From Pseudomonadales bacterium (GTDB lineage Bacteria > Pseudomonadota > Gammaproteobacteria > Pseudomonadales > Pseudohongiellaceae): 64,000 nucleotides of DNA. Each line of letters begins with the position of its first letter. The stretch's first letter is position 1. The stretch is from assembly GCA_024234325.1 (NCBI GenBank), contig JACKOJ010000009.1:1-64000 (forward strand), read 5' to 3'. Under the pieces are notes generated by a model, which had not been told where the DNA came from, did no database searches, and worked only from the letters and a program-made list of their open reading frames with translations. Positions 40,037-49,067 of the stretch are shown in pieces. The translations under genes were made by a program, and so were the position numbers.

Positions 40037-40705
40037 ATGGGTCAAAAAGTACATCCAACCGGAATTCGGCTTGGTATCGTCAAGAAGCACACTTCCGTAT
40101 GGTTTGCGGAAGGCAAGAACTATGCAGAGAACCTGCTGGTAGACCTGCAGGTGCGTGCGTTCCTGAGAAAGCAACTGGCGGCGGCCTCCGTGTCCCGCAT
40201 CGATATCGAGCGTCCGGCGCAGACAGCCAGAATCACTATCCATACTGCTCGTCCCGGCATCGTGATTGGCAAGAAAGGGGAAGACGTCGAGACACTGCGT
40301 GCGACGCTGACCCAGAAGATGGGTGTGCCCGTGCACATCAACATCGAAGAGATTCGCAAGCCCGATCTGGACGCCCAACTGGTGGCGGACAGTGTGGCGC
40401 AGCAGCTTGAGCGTCGTGTGATGTTCCGTCGCGCCATGAAGCGTGTCGTACAGAACGCTATGCGCCAGGGCGCAGAAGGGATCAAGGTGCAGGTCGGTGG
40501 TCGTCTGGGTGGCGCAGAAATCGCCCGCTCCGAATGGTACCGCGAAGGCCGCGTGCCCTTGCACACCCTGCGTGCTGATATCGATTACGCGACCGCCGAA
40601 GCCAGCACCACCTATGGTCTGATCGGCGTGAAGGTGTGGATTTTCAAAGGCGAAGTGCTGAATCTGCACGAAGCAGCGCCGGCGCCACAGAAAGCGACTA
40701 AGTAG
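40037..40705 (+). CDS. rpsC: Ribosomal protein S3 (uS3)
   Basis: A 222-residue S3 with KH motif VIGKKGEDVETLR and the C-terminal RYTAEAST-type segment (DYATAEASTTYGLIGVKVW). Part of the mRNA entry helicase. Confidence 0.97.
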   Translation: MGQKVHPTGIRLGIVKKHTSVWFAEGKNYAENLLVDLQVRAFLRKQLAAASVSRIDIERPAQTARITIHTARPGIVIGKKGEDVETLRATLTQKMGVPVHINIEEIRKPDLDAQLVADSVAQQLERRVMFRRAMKRVVQNAMRQGAEGIKVQVGGRLGGAEIARSEWYREGRVPLHTLRADIDYATAEASTTYGLIGVKVWIFKGEVLNLHEAAPAPQKATK

Positions 40706-40716
40706 AGGTAGGCTCG

Positions 40717-41130
40717 ATGTTACAACCTAAGCGTACAAAATTTCGCAAGATGATGAAGGGCCGCAACCGCGGTCTGTCTCATCGCGGCAGCAATGTGGAC
40801 TTCGGTGATTTCGGCCTGAAGGCTATTTCCCGCGGCCGTCTGACTGCGCGTCAGATCGAATCTGCCCGTCGTGCCATGACTCGTCACGTGAAGCGTGGCG
40901 GTAAAATCTGGATCCGCGTGTTCCCGGACAAGCCGATCACCCAGAAGCCTCTGGAAGTGCGTCAGGGTAAAGGTAAGGGTAGCGTGGAGTACTGGGTGGC
41001 CCAGATTCAGCCGGGTCGCATCATGTTTGAAATCGAAGGGGTTGATGAGGCGCTGGCCAGAGAGGCATTCGCCCTGGCATCTGCAAAGCTGCCGTTCGAC
41101 ACCGCATTTGTTAAACGGACGGTAATGTAA
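40717..41130 (+). CDS. rplP: Ribosomal protein L16 (uL16)
   Basis: A 137-residue L16 (MLQPKRTKFRKMMKGRNRG). The RmaI-type hydroxylated Arg region around GKGKGSVEYW is present. The last A of its TAA stop is the first base of rpmC. Confidence 0.97.
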   Translation: MLQPKRTKFRKMMKGRNRGLSHRGSNVDFGDFGLKAISRGRLTARQIESARRAMTRHVKRGGKIWIRVFPDKPITQKPLEVRQGKGKGSVEYWVAQIQPGRIMFEIEGVDEALAREAFALASAKLPFDTAFVKRTVM

Positions 41131-41327
41131 TGAAAGCCAATGAGTTGCGCGAAAAAACCGTTGCAGAGCTGAACGAGCAGTTAAACGCGCTCTACCGCGA
41201 TCAGTTCAGCGCCAGAATGCAAAAGAGTACCGGACAGCTTGCTCAGACTCACCTGACTGGCAGCATCAAGAAAGAGATTGCCCGGATTAAGACGATCATT
41301 ACGGAAAAAGAGAAAGTTGGGTCTTGA
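41130..41327 (+). CDS. rpmC: Ribosomal protein L29 (uL29)
   Basis: A 65-residue L29 of two helices. TAATG overlap with rplP implies translational coupling. Confidence 0.95.
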   Translation: MKANELREKTVAELNEQLNALYRDQFSARMQKSTGQLAQTHLTGSIKKEIARIKTIITEKEKVGS

Positions 41328-41329
41328 TT

Positions 41330-41608
41330 ATGACGCTTACTGAAACTGCAGCAGAAAAGAGAGGACGAACAGTCTCTGGTCGCGTAGTCAGCAACAAGAT
41401 GGACAAGTCCATCGTTGTTCTGATCGAGCGTCGCGTGAAGCACCCGGTGTACGGCAAGTACATCACCCGTTCTTCCAAAGTACACGCCCACGATGCCAAC
41501 AACGAGTGCAACGAAGGCGATACAGTGACCATTCGGGAAGTACGTCCCATTTCCAAGACTAAAACCTGGTCTCTCGTCTCCATCGATGAGAAGGCGCTTG
41601 AGGTTTAA
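41330..41608 (+). CDS. rpsQ: Ribosomal protein S17 (uS17)
   Basis: A 92-residue S17. ATG 41330 chosen over the TTG two codons earlier, which overlaps the rpmC stop. Core DKSIVVLIERRVKHPVYGKY is typical. Last gene of the S10 operon. Confidence 0.95.
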   Translation: MTLTETAAEKRGRTVSGRVVSNKMDKSIVVLIERRVKHPVYGKYITRSSKVHAHDANNECNEGDTVTIREVRPISKTKTWSLVSIDEKALEV

Positions 41609-41687
41609 CAGGTATTAAATAGAGTTTGTTGGGCCTGGTGGTCCAGAATCGCGGATGCGATAACCAGATAAGGTTCGGAGAGAATCG

Positions 41688-42056
41688 ATGATTCAAGTAC
41701 AGTCATACCTCGATGTGGCAGATAACAGTGGTGCGAAGCGAGTAATGTGCATCAAAGTGCTGGGCGGCTCGCACCGTCGTTATGCTCGCATTGGCGATGT
41801 CATTAAAGTGACAGTGAAGGAAGCGATTCCACGAGGCAAGGTCAAGAAAGGCCAGGTGCTGACAGCTCTGGTTGTTCGCACGAAGAAAGGTGTTCGTCGT
41901 GGCGACGGCTCTCTCATCAAGTTTGATGACAATGCCGCCATCCTCCTGAACAACCAGCAGGCCCCAATCGGCACTCGTGTATTCGGACCGGTCACGCGTG
42001 AACTGCGTTCTGAAAAGTTTATGCGAATTATTTCTCTGGCACCTGAAGTGCTGTAA
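41688..42056 (+). CDS. rplN: Ribosomal protein L14 (uL14)
   Basis: A 122-residue L14 (MIQVQSYLDVADNSGAKRV). First gene of the spc segment after a 79-bp gap. Contacts 16S rRNA in an intersubunit bridge. Confidence 0.97.
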   Translation: MIQVQSYLDVADNSGAKRVMCIKVLGGSHRRYARIGDVIKVTVKEAIPRGKVKKGQVLTALVVRTKKGVRRGDGSLIKFDDNAAILLNNQQAPIGTRVFGPVTRELRSEKFMRIISLAPEVL

Positions 42057-42080
42057 GACAAAAGGTTGAGGCCGCGGATT

Positions 42081-42392
42081 ATGCGTAAGATTAAGTGCAA
42101 TGACGAAGTGATTGTGATCGCTGGCAAGGACAAAGGTAAGCGTGGAACAGTGACTCGTCTGGTTGGTGAAGACAAAGTGGTGGTCGGTGGTATCAACATC
42201 GTCAAGCGCCACACCAAGCCGAACCCGAATCTGGGTCAGGCTGGCGGAATTATCGAGAAGGAAGCCGCGATCAATATTTCCAACATCGCGATCTTCAACC
42301 CGGAAAGCAGCAAGGCTGACCGTGTTGGCTTCAAGGTGGAAGACGGTAAGAAGACGCGGATTTTCAAGTCCACAAACAAAGCAATAGATTAA
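42081..42392 (+). CDS. rplX: Ribosomal protein L24 (uL24)
   Basis: A 103-residue L24 with KOW motif VIAGKDKGKRGTV. ATG 42081 preferred to the TTG at 42066. Early assembly initiator of the 50S subunit. Confidence 0.96.
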   Translation: MRKIKCNDEVIVIAGKDKGKRGTVTRLVGEDKVVVGGINIVKRHTKPNPNLGQAGGIIEKEAAINISNIAIFNPESSKADRVGFKVEDGKKTRIFKSTNKAID

Positions 42393-42412
42393 CGTATATT
42401 CAGGTTGCCCAA

Positions 42413-42982
42413 ATGGCTCAGTTGAGAGAGTTTTACAAGAAAGAAGTGATACCAGCCCTGACGAAACAGTTCGGGTATGACAATCCCATGCGCGTGCCGA
42501 AGATCACCAAGGTGGTTCTGAACATGGGCGTTGGCGAAGCGGTCGGTGACAAGAAGATTCTTGAGAACGCCGCCAATGAGCTGGAGATGATTGCTGGTCA
42601 GAAGCCCGTGATCACCAAGGCGCGCAAGTCCATCGCTGGCTTCAAGATCCGAGCTGGCTGGCCGATCGGCTGCAAAGTGACCCTGCGTGGCGAGCGTATG
42701 TACGAATTCCTGGAGCGTCTGGTGGGTATCGCCATTCCCCGTATTCGTGACTTCCGCGGTCTGAACCCGAAAGCGTTCGACGGTCGTGGCAACTACGCGA
42801 TGGGCGTGACTGAACAGATTATTTTCCCGGAGATCGACTACGACAAAATCGACGCTCTCCGCGGTTTGGATATCACCATTACCACTACTGCCCAGACGGA
42901 TGATGAAGGGCGTGCCCTGTTGTCCGCACTGCGTTTCCCCTTCAAGGGCACCGTAGTGAATGCAGAGACCAAGGAGTCTTAA
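42413..42982 (+). CDS. rplE: Ribosomal protein L5 (uL5)
   Basis: A 189-residue L5, about ten residues longer than E. coli, mostly at the C-terminus. Contains KVVLNMGVGEA and RGLNPKAFDGRGNYAMG. Part of the 5S rRNA complex. Confidence 0.96.
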   Translation: MAQLREFYKKEVIPALTKQFGYDNPMRVPKITKVVLNMGVGEAVGDKKILENAANELEMIAGQKPVITKARKSIAGFKIRAGWPIGCKVTLRGERMYEFLERLVGIAIPRIRDFRGLNPKAFDGRGNYAMGVTEQIIFPEIDYDKIDALRGLDITITTTAQTDDEGRALLSALRFPFKGTVVNAETKES

Positions 42983-42983
42983 T

Positions 42984-43289
42984 ATGGCGAAGCGATCAGT
43001 TCTGGCCCGTGAGAAAAAGCGTGCCGATTTAGTGGCCAAGTTTGCAGCGAAGCGCGCGGCCATCAAAGCGATTCTGAACGATGTGAATGCATCCGACGAT
43101 GAGAAGTGGGAAGCGCAGATCAAGCTGCAGAAGATGCCGCGTGACGCCAGCCCGGTGCGTCAGCAGAATCGTTGCAGAGTAACAGGACGTCCTCATGGGG
43201 TATTCCGCAAGTTCGGCATGTGCCGACACAAGCTGCGTGAAGCGGCAATGCGCGGTGATGTACCAGGACTGACAAAGGCAAGCTGGTAA
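42984..43289 (+). CDS. rpsN: Ribosomal protein S14 (uS14), zinc-free type
   Basis: A 101-residue S14. ATG 42984 (one base after the rplE stop) chosen over an upstream in-frame start that overlaps rplE. The long form lacks the paired CxxC zinc ligands. Confidence 0.95.
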   Translation: MAKRSVLAREKKRADLVAKFAAKRAAIKAILNDVNASDDEKWEAQIKLQKMPRDASPVRQQNRCRVTGRPHGVFRKFGMCRHKLREAAMRGDVPGLTKASW

Positions 43290-43304
43290 GCTGGAGTAGA
43301 AAAT

Positions 43305-43700
43305 ATGAGCATGTCCGACCCTATCGCAGATCTGTTGACGCGCATCCGCAATGCGCAGATGGCGAAGCTGCCGAAGATTGAATGCCCCTCTTCCAAGAGC
43401 AAAGTGGCCATCTGCCAGGTGCTCAAGGATGAAGGCTATATTACTGGTTTCAGCGTTGCAGAAGCCGACAAGAAGGCAACCCTGACGGTGGACCTGAAGT
43501 ATTTCCAGGGCCGTCCGGTAATCGAGGAAATCAAGCGGGAGAGCAAGCCGGGTCTGCGTATTTATCGCGGCAAGGCAGAGCTGCCGTCCAACCGTGGTGG
43601 TCTGGGTATCGCCATTGTTTCCACGCACAAAGGCCTCATGACAGACAAGCAGGCGCGTGCCGCCGGTCTGGGTGGCGAAGTTTTGTGTACGGTATTCTAA
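43305..43700 (+). CDS. rpsH: Ribosomal protein S8 (uS8)
   Basis: A 131-residue S8 (MSMSDPIADLLTRIRNAQ) ending with the STHKGLMTDKQAR and GGEVLCTVF motifs. In E. coli S8 represses the spc operon by binding the rplE region. Confidence 0.97.
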   Translation: MSMSDPIADLLTRIRNAQMAKLPKIECPSSKSKVAICQVLKDEGYITGFSVAEADKKATLTVDLKYFQGRPVIEEIKRESKPGLRIYRGKAELPSNRGGLGIAIVSTHKGLMTDKQARAAGLGGEVLCTVF

Positions 43701-43731
43701 AAAATCCGAATTCAGTTAATAGAGCACGAAT

Positions 43732-44265
43732 ATGTCCAGAGTAGCGAATAATCCGGTTCAATTGCCGAAGGGAGTGGAGGCCAATTTCACGGCTACCCAG
43801 ATCTCTGTTAAAGGCAGCAAAGGCAATCTCGAATTGGCATTGCATGAAGCCGTCGAGATCAGCAAGGAAGGCGATACCCTGCGTGTAGCCGCCAAGAACA
43901 ACTCCCGGCAGGCCATTGCGCTGTCCGGCACCTTCCGTGCTCTCATCAATAATATGGTGATCGGCGTGAGCAAGGGTTTTGAAAGAAAACTGCAGCTTCA
44001 GGGCGTAGGTTACCGTGCCAAGGCTCAGGGCAATATCCTGAACCTGTCGGTTGGATACTCTCATCCGGTAGATTTCGAGATCCCCAAAGGAGTCACTGCG
44101 GATACGCCGACTCCGACGGAGATCGTCCTTTCCGGTGCAGATAAGCAGTTGGTTGGGCAGATAGCAGCGAAGATTCGTGAGGTTCGGCCTCCGGAGCCTT
44201 ATAAAGGCAAGGGTATCCGCTATCTCGACGAGACTGTTTACAGGAAAGAAGCCAAGAAGAAATAA
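43732..44265 (+). CDS. rplF: Ribosomal protein L6 (uL6)
   Basis: A 177-residue L6 with two related domains and the C-terminal IREVRPPEPYKGKGIRY segment. Lies near the sarcin-ricin loop. Confidence 0.97.
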   Translation: MSRVANNPVQLPKGVEANFTATQISVKGSKGNLELALHEAVEISKEGDTLRVAAKNNSRQAIALSGTFRALINNMVIGVSKGFERKLQLQGVGYRAKAQGNILNLSVGYSHPVDFEIPKGVTADTPTPTEIVLSGADKQLVGQIAAKIREVRPPEPYKGKGIRYLDETVYRKEAKKK

Positions 44266-44276
44266 GGTTTGAGACT

Positions 44277-44627
44277 ATGAACGTAAAGAAGCAGGCACGT
44301 CTGCGTCGTGCACGAAAGACAAGAGCGAAGATCAGTCAGCAGAATGTGAACCGTCTGTGCGTGTACCGCACACCGCGTCACATCTATGCGCAAATCATTT
44401 CTCCAAGTGGCTCCGAGATTCTGGCGAGCGCTTCTACTCTGGACAAGTCTCTGCGTGGGACGGTGACAGGTAACGTAGCAGCGGCCACCAAAATCGGTGC
44501 CATGATTGCGGAGCGTGCGAAAGCCGCGGGTGTCAGCAAGGTTGCTTTTGACCGTGCTGGATATAACTACCATGGCCGAGTCAAGGCACTGGCCGATGCC
44601 GCACGTGAAGGCGGTCTGGAATTTTAA
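44277..44627 (+). CDS. rplR: Ribosomal protein L18 (uL18)
   Basis: A 116-residue L18. Basic N-terminus, then RLCVYRTPRHIYAQII and FDRAGYNYHGRVKALAD. Binds 5S rRNA with L5. Confidence 0.96.
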   Translation: MNVKKQARLRRARKTRAKISQQNVNRLCVYRTPRHIYAQIISPSGSEILASASTLDKSLRGTVTGNVAAATKIGAMIAERAKAAGVSKVAFDRAGYNYHGRVKALADAAREGGLEF

Positions 44628-44641
44628 GGGTTGAATGAGCT

Positions 44642-45151
44642 ATGGCATTTAAAGAAGACGCAAAAAAGAACGAAGAAGGTTTGCAGGAGAAGTTGATCCA
44701 GGTAAACCGTGTGGCCAAAGTGGTTAAGGGTGGTCGCATCTTCAGTTTCACTGCATTGACTGCTGTCGGTGATGGCAATGGCCGTGTCGGCTTCGGTCGT
44801 GGCAAGGCGCGTGAAGTGCCGCTGGCTATCCAGAAGGCAATGGAAGCGGCTCGTCGCAACATGATCAACGTGTCTCTGAACGGCCATACGCTCGAATATC
44901 CGGTGAAGGCCCGTCACGGCGCGTCCAAGATCTACATGCAGCCTGCATCTGAAGGTACCGGTGTGATTGCCGGTGGTGCGATGCGTGCCATCATGGAACT
45001 GGCTGGCGTACAGAACGTACTGGCCAAGTGCTACGGCTCCACCAACCCGGTCAACGTTGTTCACGCAACGTTCAAAGGGCTGAAAGACATGCGTGCGCCC
45101 GAGTCTGTTGCGGCGAAACGCGGTAAATCTCTCGAAGATATTTTGGGTTAA
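44642..45151 (+). CDS. rpsE: Ribosomal protein S5 (uS5)
   Basis: A 169-residue S5 with KVVKGGRIFSFTALTAVGDG, including the loop tied to spectinomycin sensitivity, and GRVGFGRGKAREVP. No change noted. Confidence 0.97.
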   Translation: MAFKEDAKKNEEGLQEKLIQVNRVAKVVKGGRIFSFTALTAVGDGNGRVGFGRGKAREVPLAIQKAMEAARRNMINVSLNGHTLEYPVKARHGASKIYMQPASEGTGVIAGGAMRAIMELAGVQNVLAKCYGSTNPVNVVHATFKGLKDMRAPESVAAKRGKSLEDILG

Positions 45152-45156
45152 GAGAC

Positions 45157-45345
45157 ATGGCGACTAAACAAGTAAAGATTACTCTGGTCCGCAGCCCGAT
45201 CGGGCAGATGGAAAGACACCGTCAGTGCCTGAAAGGCCTGGGTCTGCGTCGTATGCACCAGAGCGTTGAAGTGCTGGACACTCCGGCCAATCGCGGACTC
45301 ATCACCAAGGTTCGCTACATGTTGTCTGTAGAAGGCGAGGAATAA
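45157..45345 (+). CDS. rpmD: Ribosomal protein L30 (uL30)
   Basis: A 62-residue L30 (VKITLVRSPIGQMERHRQCL). Five bases after rpsE and three before rplO. Confidence 0.95.
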   Translation: MATKQVKITLVRSPIGQMERHRQCLKGLGLRRMHQSVEVLDTPANRGLITKVRYMLSVEGEE

Positions 45346-45348
45346 GTC

Positions 45349-45855
45349 ATGCAATTGAATACATTGAGCCCTGCAGCGGGCAGCACCAAACCCCGCCGCC
45401 GCGTAGGCCGCGGTATCGGCAGTGGCCTGGGCAAGACCTGTGGCACCGGTCACAAAGGTCAGAAGTCCCGCAGTGGCGGTACTGTGCGCCCCGGTTTTGA
45501 AGGCGGTCAGATGCCCTTGCAGCGTCGTCTGCCCAAGTACGGCTTCTCTTCCCGCATCGGTCGCGTGACGGCTGAAGTGCGCACCAGCGAACTGGCGGGC
45601 CTGACGGCTGACGTGATTGACCTGGCAGCACTGCGTGAAGCCGGCCTGATCAGCAGCGTTATCCGTCGTGTGAAAGTCATGCTGTCCGGCGAAGTCAGCA
45701 AGGCGCTGACTGTCAAAGGTCTGCGCGTCACTGCTGGCGCCCGTGCTGCAATTGAAGCAGCCGGTGGCAAAGTGATCGAAGAAACGGTTGTCCACAACGT
45801 CGGCAAGAACGGCAAGAAACTTCCGAAGCAGAAAAAAGCGGACAAACAGGACTAA
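45349..45855 (+). CDS. rplO: Ribosomal protein L15 (uL15), extended C-terminus
   Basis: A 168-residue L15, about 24 residues longer than E. coli L15. The glycine-rich N-terminus (RRVGRGIGSGLGKTCG) is standard. The extra part is a lysine-rich tail ending KLPKQKKADKQD. Ten bases before secY. Confidence 0.96.
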   Translation: MQLNTLSPAAGSTKPRRRVGRGIGSGLGKTCGTGHKGQKSRSGGTVRPGFEGGQMPLQRRLPKYGFSSRIGRVTAEVRTSELAGLTADVIDLAALREAGLISSVIRRVKVMLSGEVSKALTVKGLRVTAGARAAIEAAGGKVIEETVVHNVGKNGKKLPKQKKADKQD

Positions 45856-45865
45856 GTAGAGCGCG

Positions 45866-47191
45866 ATGGCGACCAAACCCAATATCAATCCCGAGAGAAT
45901 CGGTGCCGGTCTGGGCGAGCTGAAGGCTCGCCTGTTGTTTTTGCTGGTCGCACTGATTGTGTACCGAGTCGGGACGCATATTCCGGTTCCCGGCATCGAT
46001 CCGAATCAGTTGACGAACCTGTTCAACCAGAACGAAGGCACTTTCCTCGGTCTGTTCAACATGTTCTCCGGTGGTGCACTGGAGCGCATGAGTATCGTGG
46101 CGCTGGGCATCATGCCCTACATCTCGTCCTCGATCATCATGCAACTGCTCTCTGCAGTCAGCCCGCAACTGGAGCAACTGAAGAAGGAAGGCGAGTCCGG
46201 TCGTCGCAAGATTACGCAGTACACGCGCTATGGCGCCCTGGTACTGGCCACTGTGCAGGGCACCGGCATGACCGTGGGTCTGCTGGCGCCAATGGCCTAC
46301 AACCCCGGTATTGCCTTCACGGTGACGGCGGTGGTGTCCCTGGTGACTGGCGCCATGTTCATGATGTGGCTGGGTGAGCAGATTACCGAGCGCGGCGTAG
46401 GCAACGGCATTTCCATGCTGATCTTCGCCGGTATCGTGGCAGGTCTGCCTGCGGCGGTGGGCAACTCCCTGACCCAGGCCTACGAAGGCCAGATCAGCGG
46501 TCTGCTGCTGTTCGTGGTGGTCATGATTGCAGTGGTGGTGATTGCCGCCATCGTCTTCATCGAGCGTGGCCAGCGTCGTATTACGGTCAACTATGCCAAG
46601 CGTCAGCAGGGCCGCAAGATGTACCAGGCGCAGTCCAGCCACCTGCCGCTGAAAGTGAACATGTCCGGGGTGATTCCGGCCATCTTCGCCAGCAGCATCC
46701 TGCTGTTCCCGGCGTCTCTGGGGCAGTGGTTCGGCCAGTCCGAAGGGGCTGAATGGCTGCAGGATATTGCCCTGATGATCGGGCCGGGTCAGCCGCTTTA
46801 CATCATTATTTTCAGTGCCATGATCGTGTTCTTCTGCTTCTTCTACACGGCCCTGGTGTTTAACCCGAAAGACGTGGCGGAAAACCTCAAGCGTTCGGGT
46901 GCGTTTATCCCCGGTATTCGTCCCGGCGAGCAAACAGCAAAGTATATTGATCTCGTGTTAACACGACTGACGATGTTTGGTGCGGTCTACATCACCATGG
47001 TGTGTCTGCTGCCGAACTTCTTCCAGATGATGGCCAACGTGCCGTTCAACCTGGGGGGCACAGCGCTGCTGATCGTCGTGGTGGTCAGCATGGATTTCAT
47101 GTCTCAGGTGCAATCACATTTGATGTCTCATCAGTACGAATCGCTGATGAAGAAATCAAACCTGGGTAGTTTCGGCCGCGGAGGCCTGTAG
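45866..47191 (+). CDS. secY: Preprotein translocase subunit SecY
   Basis: A 441-residue SecY with ten transmembrane helices. Early helix motif TFLGLFNMFSGGALERMSI; cytoplasmic loop YAKRQQGRKMYQAQSSHLP. Forms the protein-conducting channel with SecE (19553). Confidence 0.97.
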   Translation: MATKPNINPERIGAGLGELKARLLFLLVALIVYRVGTHIPVPGIDPNQLTNLFNQNEGTFLGLFNMFSGGALERMSIVALGIMPYISSSIIMQLLSAVSPQLEQLKKEGESGRRKITQYTRYGALVLATVQGTGMTVGLLAPMAYNPGIAFTVTAVVSLVTGAMFMMWLGEQITERGVGNGISMLIFAGIVAGLPAAVGNSLTQAYEGQISGLLLFVVVMIAVVVIAAIVFIERGQRRITVNYAKRQQGRKMYQAQSSHLPLKVNMSGVIPAIFASSILLFPASLGQWFGQSEGAEWLQDIALMIGPGQPLYIIIFSAMIVFFCFFYTALVFNPKDVAENLKRSGAFIPGIRPGEQTAKYIDLVLTRLTMFGAVYITMVCLLPNFFQMMANVPFNLGGTALLIVVVVSMDFMSQVQSHLMSHQYESLMKKSNLGSFGRGGL

Positions 47192-47254
47192 TTTCGGACT
47201 GCCCACGGGGTTTCCCGGGAGCACCCAGACCTTACGAATGTTGGGAGAGAGAAA

Positions 47255-47371
47255 GTGAAAGTCAGAGCATCAGTTAAGAAAGTATGTCGCAAGTGCAAGG
47301 TGATCAAGCGCAATGGCGTGGTCCGAGTGATCTGTGCCGCTGAGCCGCGTCATAAGCAGCGCCAGGGCTAA
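47255..47371 (+). CDS. rpmJ: Ribosomal protein L36 (bL36), zinc type
   Basis: A 38-residue L36, GTG at 47255 after GGGAGAGAGAAA. Zinc ligands C11 and C14 (CRKC), C27 and H33, so this is the zinc-dependent form. Between secY and rpsM as in E. coli. Confidence 0.95.
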   Translation: MKVRASVKKVCRKCKVIKRNGVVRVICAAEPRHKQRQG

Positions 47372-47475
47372 GTCCTCTGGTTGATTTTTTACAGGTCAGA
47401 GTATATCCTTTGCCCCCCGTAATTTTGGGCCCGTTCTGTCGGGCACTTACGTAAAGTTTAAAGTGGAGTAGAAAT

Positions 47476-47832
47476 ATGGCACGTATTGCAGGTGTCAACA
47501 TACCGGATAACAAGCATATTGTGATTTCCCTTGGCTACGTCTTCGGAATCGGTGCTACCAGGGCAAAAACGATATGTGCCAACACTGGTATTGCTCCGCA
47601 GACAAAGACAGGCGATCTGTCCAATGAGCAACTGGACGCCGTCCGTGCTGAAGTCGGCAAGTTCACAGTCGAAGGCGATCTGCGTCGTGAACTTTCCATG
47701 TCTATCAAGCGTTTGATGGACCTGGGCTGCTTCCGTGGCATTCGTCACCGTCGCTCGCTCCCGGTACGCGGGCAGCGTACAAAGACCAATGCGCGCACTC
47801 GTAAAGGTCCGCGTAAGCCAATTCGCAAATAA
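47476..47832 (+). CDS. rpsM: Ribosomal protein S13 (uS13)
   Basis: A 118-residue S13 (GVNIPDNKHIVISL) ending RTKTNARTRKGPRKPIRK. First gene of the alpha operon. The 104-bp leader may hold an S4-binding structure as in E. coli. Confidence 0.96.
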   Translation: MARIAGVNIPDNKHIVISLGYVFGIGATRAKTICANTGIAPQTKTGDLSNEQLDAVRAEVGKFTVEGDLRRELSMSIKRLMDLGCFRGIRHRRSLPVRGQRTKTNARTRKGPRKPIRK

Positions 47833-47933
47833 TCGTTTGTAAGCCCTGAGTCGGGCCTCCGTAGAAAGGCGGGGGCGGTTCAGACTCACGGAAAAAAGCG
47901 TAAGACGCAGTCAATTTGAATCAGGAATAATTT

Positions 47934-48332
47934 ATGGCAAAGCCAGCAGCAGCTAAGACAGCGAAGAAAAAAGCCCGCAAGGCTGTGGTGGATGGAATTG
48001 CGTTCATCCATGCTTCGTTCAACAACACCATCGTGACGATCACCGATCGCCAGGGCAATGCGCTGAGTTGGGCAACCTCCGGTGGTTCAGGCTTCCGTGG
48101 CTCACGTAAGAGCACGCCGTTTGCCGCTCAGGTGGCTGCTGAGCGCGCTGGCAAGGCTGCTATCGAACTGTATGGCCTGAAGAACATCGACGTGAAGGTC
48201 AATGGCCCCGGCCCAGGTCGTGAGTCTGCTGTCCGCGCATTGAATGGCTGTGGTCTGAAAGTAAGCAACATCACCGACGTTACGCCTATGCCCCACAACG
48301 GCTGTCGTCCGCCCAAGAAGCGACGTGTATAA
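47934..48332 (+). CDS. rpsK: Ribosomal protein S11 (uS11)
   Basis: A 132-residue S11 with IAFIHASFNNTIVTITDRQG and the C-terminal PMPHNGCRPPKKRRV. Platform protein near the E site. Confidence 0.97.
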   Translation: MAKPAAAKTAKKKARKAVVDGIAFIHASFNNTIVTITDRQGNALSWATSGGSGFRGSRKSTPFAAQVAAERAGKAAIELYGLKNIDVKVNGPGPGRESAVRALNGCGLKVSNITDVTPMPHNGCRPPKKRRV

Positions 48333-48416
48333 ACCGGCAGGTCCGTTTCGTATCACATTTAGGACTCATGAAATTTAGTGCTTATCTCCATCGGATAAGA
48401 ACATAGGAGACAGTAT

Positions 48417-49037
48417 ATGGCCCGTTATTTAGGCCCGAAATGCAAGCTGGCACGACGTGAAGGAACCGATCTGTTCCTGAAGAGCGGCGTTCGTCCCCTG
48501 GACAGCAAGTGCAAGACCGAGAATGCTCCCGGTCAGCACGGTCTTCGTCGTGGTCGTCTGTCTGACTACGGTGTACAACTGCGTGAGAAGCAAAAGATCC
48601 GCAGAATGTACGGCGTTCTGGAGAAGCAGTTCCGTGGCTACTACAAGGAAGCCGCGCGTCTGAAAGGCGCTACCGGCGAGAACCTGCTGCAACTGCTGGA
48701 GTCCCGTCTGGATAACGTGGTCTATCGCATGGGCTTTGGCTCTACACGCGCCGAATCCCGTCAACTGGTCACCCACAAATCCATTCTTGTGAATGGCTCT
48801 GTGATCAATGTTCCTTCGTATCAGGTATCACCCGGTGATGTCGTTTCCGTTCGCTCCAAGGCGAAAGAGCAGCTTCGTATCAAGTCTGCCCTTGAGCTGG
48901 CCGCCCAGCGCAGCCCTGTGGAGTGGATCAACGTTAACACTGAGAAGCTCGAAGGCCAGTTCAGCCGCAAGCCTGACCGTGCCGATCTGTCTCCGGACAT
49001 TAACGAAAACCTGATTGTTGAGCTGTACTCCAAGTAA
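48417..49037 (+). CDS. rpsD: Ribosomal protein S4 (uS4)
   Basis: A 206-residue S4 with the basic opening ARYLGPKCKLARREGTDLFL and an S4 domain (SRLDNVVYRMGFGSTRAESR). Initiates 30S assembly and, in E. coli, represses the alpha operon. Confidence 0.97.
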   Translation: MARYLGPKCKLARREGTDLFLKSGVRPLDSKCKTENAPGQHGLRRGRLSDYGVQLREKQKIRRMYGVLEKQFRGYYKEAARLKGATGENLLQLLESRLDNVVYRMGFGSTRAESRQLVTHKSILVNGSVINVPSYQVSPGDVVSVRSKAKEQLRIKSALELAAQRSPVEWINVNTEKLEGQFSRKPDRADLSPDINENLIVELYSK

Positions 49038-49067
49038 CAGGCTGACCAAGTGGCGAAGGGTGATTCC

